Shown here in pieces: positions 6,504 through 10,059 of a stretch of DNA of 10,059 nucleotides (position 1 is the first letter of the stretch; the number at the start of each line of letters is the position of its first letter). A model generated the notes under the pieces. That model was not told the DNA's origin and searched no databases. It saw nothing but the letters and a program-made list of their open reading frames with translations. Position numbers and translations under genes: made by a program. Source of the stretch: Candidatus Krumholzibacteriia bacterium (GTDB lineage: Bacteria > Krumholzibacteriota > Krumholzibacteriia > LZORAL124-64-63); assembly GCA_028718575.1 (NCBI GenBank), contig JAQULN010000065.1, positions 1-10,059 on the forward strand, read 5' to 3'.

Positions 6504-7954
6504 TCGATTTCGCCGGCCGACCCTGGCTGCATTTCGTCGGCGTCGCCGGCAGCGGCATGAGCGCGCTGGCGCAGTTCCATGTCGGCCGGGGCGGCCGCGC
6601 CACAGGCAGCGACCGCGCCTTCGATCAAGGGCGCGACCGCGAGATCCGCGCCGCCCTGGAGGCGGCCGGCGTCGAGATCGTACCTCAGGACGGCACCGCG
6701 CCGGCGCGCGGCTGCGCCGCGGTCGTCACCAGTACAGCCGTCGAGGCGCAGATCGCTGATCTGGTCCGCGCGCGCGAATTGAACATCCCGTGCCAGCACC
6801 GCTCCGAGCTACTGGCGGTCTACGTGGCCCGCCACCGGACCATCGCCGTCACCGGCACCAGCGGCAAATCGACGACCACGGCCATGGTGTGGACCATCCT
6901 CGAAGGCTGCGGCCGCGAGCCGCGGCTGCTCACCGGCGGACCGCTGGTGGCGCTGCAACAGCGCGGCCTGCTCGGCAACGCGTACGGCGGCGCCCCCGTC
7001 GGCGGCGCCGACAACGACGCTCAAAGCCGCGCCGACGCTGGTCCGGCCGGCGACCTGCTGGTGATCGAAGCCGACGAGAGCGACGGCTCGGTGGTGCGCT
7101 ACCATCCCTGGGCCGGCGTGGTGCTGAACCTCGCGCGCGACCACAAGGAAATCGCCGAGGTCGCCGAGATGTTCACCGCGTTTCGCCTGAACTGCGGCGG
7201 TCCGCTGATCGTCGGCGACGCGCGCAACCTCGACTTCCTGCGGCCCGGCGCGGTGTCGTACGGGCTGAGCGAGCGAGCCGACGTGCGGGCCACCGACCTC
7301 GCGCTCGGTCCGCGCGACGTCGCCTTTACCGCCTGCGGGGTGCGTTTCGTCGTGCCCTGGCCGGGCCGCCACACCGTGCTCAACGCCCTGGCCGCCATCG
7401 CGGTCTGCCGCGAGGCGGGGATCGCGCCGGCCGCTATGGCGGCGCCGCTGTCCGCGTTTGCCGGCGTGGCCCGGCGCTTCGTCTCGCAGGGGTCGGCGGG
7501 CGGCGTCGAGGTGATCGACGATTTCGCCCATAACCCCGACAAGCTGGCCGCCGCCATCGCGACCGGCCGCGATCGTCTCGCCGACCCGTCGTGCCGCGTC
7601 CTGGCCGTCTTTCAGCCGCACGGGTACGGCCCCACCCGTTTTCTGCGCGCCGACCTGGTGGCCGCGCTCGCAGCCGCCCTGCGCCGCACGGACATTCTCT
7701 GGCTGCCGGAAATCTTCTACGCCGGCGGCACCGTCGCGCGCGACATCTCCAGCGGCGACCTCGCAGCCGACCTGGTGGCCCGCGATCGCGACGCGCGCTT
7801 CTGCGCCGACCGCGCCGACCTGCCGCGCCTGATCGCCGCCTGCGCTCGACCCGGCGATCTGGTGCTGGTCATGGGAGCGCGCGATCCGTCGCTGACGGGC
7901 CTGGCGCGGGACATTCTCGCGGCGCTGGGTTCAGGGGCGGCCGGCGGAAGTTGA
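6500..7954 (+). CDS. MurC-like Mur ligase of the kamA operon
   Basis: A 484-residue protein with the three Mur-ligase domains. The N-terminal Rossmann-like domain is of MurC/Mpl type (LHFVGVAGSGMSALAQ, then GSDRAFDQGR). The central ATPase has the P-loop GTSGKSTTTAM (G119-T127, K123) and the metal-binding EADESDGS (E190, E193). The C-terminal domain has DDFAHNPDKLAAAI (H344, N345, P346) and FQPHGYGPTRF. Mur ligases form an amide between a carboxylate, often on a UDP-MurNAc carrier, and an amino acid or peptide. MurC proper has GTHGKT at the P-loop and FQPHRYTRTR at the other site. The differences, and the operon with kamA rather than cell-wall genes, suggest a specialised paralogue and not housekeeping MurC. 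The start is GTG at 6500, overlapping the GNAT stop. There is no strong Shine-Dalgarno site, consistent with coupling. The 3' end overlaps the opposing gene by 24 bp. Confidence 0.88.
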   Translation: MIDFAGRPWLHFVGVAGSGMSALAQFHVGRGGRATGSDRAFDQGRDREIRAALEAAGVEIVPQDGTAPARGCAAVVTSTAVEAQIADLVRARELNIPCQHRSELLAVYVARHRTIAVTGTSGKSTTTAMVWTILEGCGREPRLLTGGPLVALQQRGLLGNAYGGAPVGGADNDAQSRADAGPAGDLLVIEADESDGSVVRYHPWAGVVLNLARDHKEIAEVAEMFTAFRLNCGGPLIVGDARNLDFLRPGAVSYGLSERADVRATDLALGPRDVAFTACGVRFVVPWPGRHTVLNALAAIAVCREAGIAPAAMAAPLSAFAGVARRFVSQGSAGGVEVIDDFAHNPDKLAAAIATGRDRLADPSCRVLAVFQPHGYGPTRFLRADLVAALAAALRRTDILWLPEIFYAGGTVARDISSGDLAADLVARDRDARFCADRADLPRLIAACARPGDLVLVMGARDPSLTGLARDILAALGSGAAGGS

Positions 7955-8962
7955 CGTCGGCTCGGCGGCGGCGTCGCTCGATCGCTCGGGCTGGCAGCGT
8001 CCCCGGCGATCCATGAACAGATTGCTGCCGGGGACCGCTTTGGCCATGTGTTTGACCTCGGCGCAGAGGCTGGCCACCTCGAGATAGCGGCTGAAGTCGT
8101 GAGTCCGCAAGCGGACGCCGCCCATGCTCAACGCCGCCAGCGGATACTGCACGACCGCACCCTGGCGGTCCTTGGTCTCGATGTAGCCGCGCTCGATATC
8201 CTCGTCCCGGTAGAACGCCGGCGCGCCGCTGTCGAACTGCCGGAGGACCTCGGTCGCCAGTTCCTCGGCCTGCTCGGCCTTGACCATCATCACGAAGTCG
8301 TCGCCGCCGATATGCCCGAGGAACGCGTTGCCTCCGCAAACGGTGCGGATCGCCGTCTGCATGGTCTCGGCGGTGAACAGGAGCAGGTCGTCGCCGTTGC
8401 TGAAGCCGTAGTAGTCGTTATAGGCCTTGAAATTGTCGAGGTCGGCGTACAGCACGGTCATGTCGAGCTTCTGGTCGATCGCGTCCTGGATCGTGGTCAC
8501 GATCGTGTTGTTGCCCGGCAGATGGGTAAGCGGGTTGGCGTCGATGGCGATGTCTTCGAGGCGCGCCACCTCCTTCAGCAGCTCGAACAGACGGATGTGC
8601 GCGCGCACCCGCGCCAGGAATTCGCTGAGGTGGCAGGGCTTGCTGATGTAGTCGACCCCGCCGGCGGCGTAGCCGCGGTCGATGTCCTCGCTGGTGGGTT
8701 TCTCGGTGATGAAGATCACCGGCACGTTGAGCAGCCGGGCGTCGTCCTTGAGGCGTTCGCAGAGCGTGAAGCCGTCCATCTCCCTCATCTTGGCGGCGAT
8801 CAGAAAGAGATCGGGCACGTCAGCCTCGACCCGCAGGAGCGCTTCCTCGCCGTTGCCGGCCGTCACGATGTCGTAGCCCTGCGACTTGAGGGTCGCCGCG
8901 TGGATCTTCAGATCCTGACCCTGGTCGTCGACGATGAAGATCTTGGGCTTTCTCGGTTCCAC
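7931..8962 (-). CDS. REC-GGDEF protein with degenerate receiver (GGDDF)
   Basis: A 343-residue response-regulator-like protein: a receiver domain (about 5-120), a short linker, a GGDEF domain (about 135-310) and a disordered tail. The receiver keeps the acidic pair D12/D13, T86 and K108, but the phosphoacceptor position is A56 (FLIAAKMREMDG). The usual receiver sequence there is of the LLDxMMPxMDG type. Phosphorylation at the normal site is therefore not possible. The GGDEF domain has NPLTHLPGN, a metal-binding ADLDNFKAYND (D174) and HIGGDDF (G219-F223), with Asp where most active enzymes have Glu. The RxxD inhibitory site is absent (G210, A213). It may be a weak or inactive diguanylate cyclase or a c-di-GMP/GTP sensor. 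The start is GTG at 8960-8962 with AAGGA 8 nt upstream. The last 24 bp overlap the convergent Mur ligase gene. Confidence 0.88.
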   Translation of the reverse strand: MEPRKPKIFIVDDQGQDLKIHAATLKSQGYDIVTAGNGEEALLRVEADVPDLFLIAAKMREMDGFTLCERLKDDARLLNVPVIFITEKPTSEDIDRGYAAGGVDYISKPCHLSEFLARVRAHIRLFELLKEVARLEDIAIDANPLTHLPGNNTIVTTIQDAIDQKLDMTVLYADLDNFKAYNDYYGFSNGDDLLLFTAETMQTAIRTVCGGNAFLGHIGGDDFVMMVKAEQAEELATEVLRQFDSGAPAFYRDEDIERGYIETKDRQGAVVQYPLAALSMGGVRLRTHDFSRYLEVASLCAEVKHMAKAVPGSNLFMDRRGRCQPERSSDAAAEPTSTSAGRP

Positions 8963-8994
8963 GACGGCCGTCCTTGGTCCTGCGCGGACCGCGA

Positions 8995-9058
8995 CCGTCG
9001 TAGAGACACGACGGCCCGGTTCCAGCCTGACAAGTTGGTTTTCGGCAGGAACCGGGCC
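8995..9058. repeat. Two overlapping inverted repeats upstream of the REC-GGDEF gene
   Basis: CCGTCGT (8995-9001) pairs with ACGACGG (9008-9014). GGCCCGGTTCC (9013-9023) pairs perfectly with GGAACCGGGCC (9048-9058) across a 24-nt loop, extended inward by GCC/GGC after one mismatch. The two stems share bases 9013-9014, so they compete at their junction. They lie between the stop of the membrane-protein gene (9086) and the start of the REC-GGDEF gene (8962). They could form a terminator without a U-run, or a leader structure controlling the regulator. Confidence 0.45.
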
Positions 9059-9085
9059 CGGGTTGAGCGGGAAAGAGCGACGGAG

Positions 9086-9619
9086 TCAGGCCGTCTTGCG
9101 ATCCTGACGCGCCTGCCAGATCAGCCAGCCGCCCACCGCGACCAGGAGCAACGGCCACCACTCCTCGAGCCATGCGAGGCTCACGTCGAAGCGCGTGTGC
9201 AGCAACATGATCACGCCCAGGATGACCAGCACGGAACCGCCGAACATCGAGCCGCTGCCGGGCAGGGCGAAATCTTCCGGCAGGGGCTCCTGGCCGAAGC
9301 CGTCCAGGGCGCGGTTGACGGCCTGGGCGCGCCGCGCGGCGTCGATGATCCCGTAGAGCCAGCAAAAGCCGAGCGTGATGCCCAGGAACGGCTCCAGCGG
9401 GCTGACCTCGCCCGCGGCCAGGATCGTGATGACGCCGGCGAACAGGATGGCGAGCGTGATGCCCTGGCGGTAGTAACCCACGTAGAGCTGCCCGACGCCC
9501 GGGAAGAACCCGGACAGGAACCCGGCCAGGAAGGGCACCTTGTACGGTAGATCGCGTCGCCGGGGCGCGGGTTCGGGGCGCGGCGACTGCGGCAGGAGGT
9601 TCTGGTTGTCGGTTTGCAT
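9086..9619 (-). CDS. Small polytopic membrane protein, TM2-like plus DUF5668/LiaF-like segment
   Basis: This 177-residue integral membrane protein has a charged, proline-rich cytoplasmic N terminus of about 27 residues. The TM2-like segment follows: PFLAGFLSGFFPGVGQLYVG (29-48), with the family's PGxGQxYxG signature, then hydrophobic helices at about 53-70 and 75-93. After a soluble linker come two more helices, at about 126-141 and 154-169 (EEWWPLLLVAVGGWLIW). This helix pair resembles the DUF5668 or LiaI/LiaF-type membrane module. The start at 9619 is chosen because AAGGAG lies 7 nt upstream; an ATG 21 nt further upstream would place that site inside the coding region. The function is unknown. 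Such proteins are often linked to envelope stress, but nothing here proves it. Confidence 0.85.
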   Translation of the reverse strand: MQTDNQNLLPQSPRPEPAPRRRDLPYKVPFLAGFLSGFFPGVGQLYVGYYRQGITLAILFAGVITILAAGEVSPLEPFLGITLGFCWLYGIIDAARRAQAVNRALDGFGQEPLPEDFALPGSGSMFGGSVLVILGVIMLLHTRFDVSLAWLEEWWPLLLVAVGGWLIWQARQDRKTA

Positions 9620-9698
9620 GGCTTGACTCCTTGCGGTCATTGGTCGTGACGGTTCAGCTTCGAGTTCGTCGCGGTGCTGCCACCGGCTTCGTCTGGGT

Positions 9699-10059
9699 TC
9701 AGGGTCGATCGTCGTCGGAGCGCCCGTCGGCGCCGCCGGTCGTCGGCGCTTCGTTTCGGTCGGCGGTGCTAGGTTCGTCCGCTCGCAGCACCGCGCTCGC
9801 CAGGGTCAGGTAGCGGCGGACCTCGCCCGTCAGCGACCGCACGCGCGCGACGGCCGGGGCCAGGCGCTCGCGGCCTTCGGACTGCACGACGACCGCGAGT
9901 CCGTGAATTCTCGCGACCAGTTCGGGCACGATGTCGACGCCGGCGCGCACCGCCTGGCCGACTTGCGCCGGCGCACCGGCCGGCGCGCCCGCGGGCGCCA
10001 AGGGGCTGAAGAGCAGCAGCGTCGCGACCGCCGCCGCGGCCCAGGCCGCTTCCAGGGCG
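9699..10059 (-). CDS. Unrecognised exported or membrane-anchored protein (5' truncated by window edge)
   Basis: The minus frame is open from the right edge to the TGA at 9699-9701, giving about 119 visible residues. It begins with a hydrophobic stretch (WAAAAVATLLLFSPLAPAGA) that looks like most of a signal peptide or a transmembrane anchor, so the true start is only a little beyond the window. A probably helical region follows (VGQAVRAGVDIVPELVARIH, then RLAPAVARVRSLTGEVRRYL), and then an acidic, low-complexity tail rich in Ser, Asp, Gly and Thr. A TTG at 9999-10001 is internal to the hydrophobic region and is not credible as a start. I do not recognise the family. The gene is about 79 bp upstream of the membrane-protein gene on the same strand and may be cotranscribed with it. 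Confidence 0.6.
   Translation of the reverse strand, partial: ALEAAWAAAAVATLLLFSPLAPAGAPAGAPAQVGQAVRAGVDIVPELVARIHGLAVVVQSEGRERLAPAVARVRSLTGEVRRYLTLASAVLRADEPSTADRNEAPTTGGADGRSDDDRP

Noticed and set aside
3899..7954. Housekeeping peptidoglycan genes (ddl and murC of a dcw cluster)
   Set aside because: There are no mur, fts or mra neighbours, two Ddl-like proteins occur together, motifs deviate from standard Ddl and MurC, and the operon begins with kamA.
8048..9550. 500-codon plus-strand open frame across the regulator and membrane-protein genes
   Set aside because: It spans two real minus-strand genes and their intergenic region, has no recognisable domain, and the opposite strand encodes REC-GGDEF and TM2-like motifs.

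Overview
The window is uniformly very GC-rich, with bacterial gene organisation: Shine-Dalgarno sites, GTG and ATG starts, and ATGA/GTGA overlaps. It carries eight recognisable or partial genes, one frameshifted gene and one possible gene remnant. The signal peptides, the beta-propeller remnant and the REC-GGDEF regulator suggest a Gram-negative-type bacterium. The propeller fragment looks to me like a family common in Krumholzibacteriota-like lineages. That is an impression from memory, and the phylum is not established here.

Layout. The left edge (1-1433, +) is the 3' part of an unrecognised protein with six cysteines, an IPT/TIG-like stretch and two hydrophobic segments near its C terminus. 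A perfect 15-bp AT-richer inverted repeat follows. Next, on the minus strand (1510-2086), comes a secreted protein whose signal peptide and propeller-type C-terminal half are in different frames, joined at a run of six G (C on the coding strand). A possible decayed small minus-strand gene (2138-2370) and a promoter-bearing intergenic region separate it from the main operon.

The centre (2571-7954, +) is a compact five-gene operon: KamA-type lysine 2,3-aminomutase, two successive D-Ala-D-Ala-ligase-like ATP-grasp enzymes, a GNAT acyltransferase and a MurC-like Mur ligase. Three of the four junctions are overlaps. The fourth is a gap of about 84 nt holding a strong GC hairpin. The combination reads as an enzymatic pathway: make a beta-amino acid, join it through ATP-dependent amide ligations, acylate something, and ligate to a further carboxylate. 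I know of no characterised product for this set. It is the most interesting part of the window.

The right part (7931-10059) is on the minus strand. It holds a REC-GGDEF protein with no phosphoacceptor aspartate and a GGDDF motif, a small membrane protein (TM2-like followed by a DUF5668/LiaF-like segment), and the 3' part of an unrecognised exported or anchored protein. The REC-GGDEF gene runs convergently into the Mur ligase gene and overlaps it by 24 bp. I saw no rRNA, tRNA, CRISPR array, transposase or integrase.
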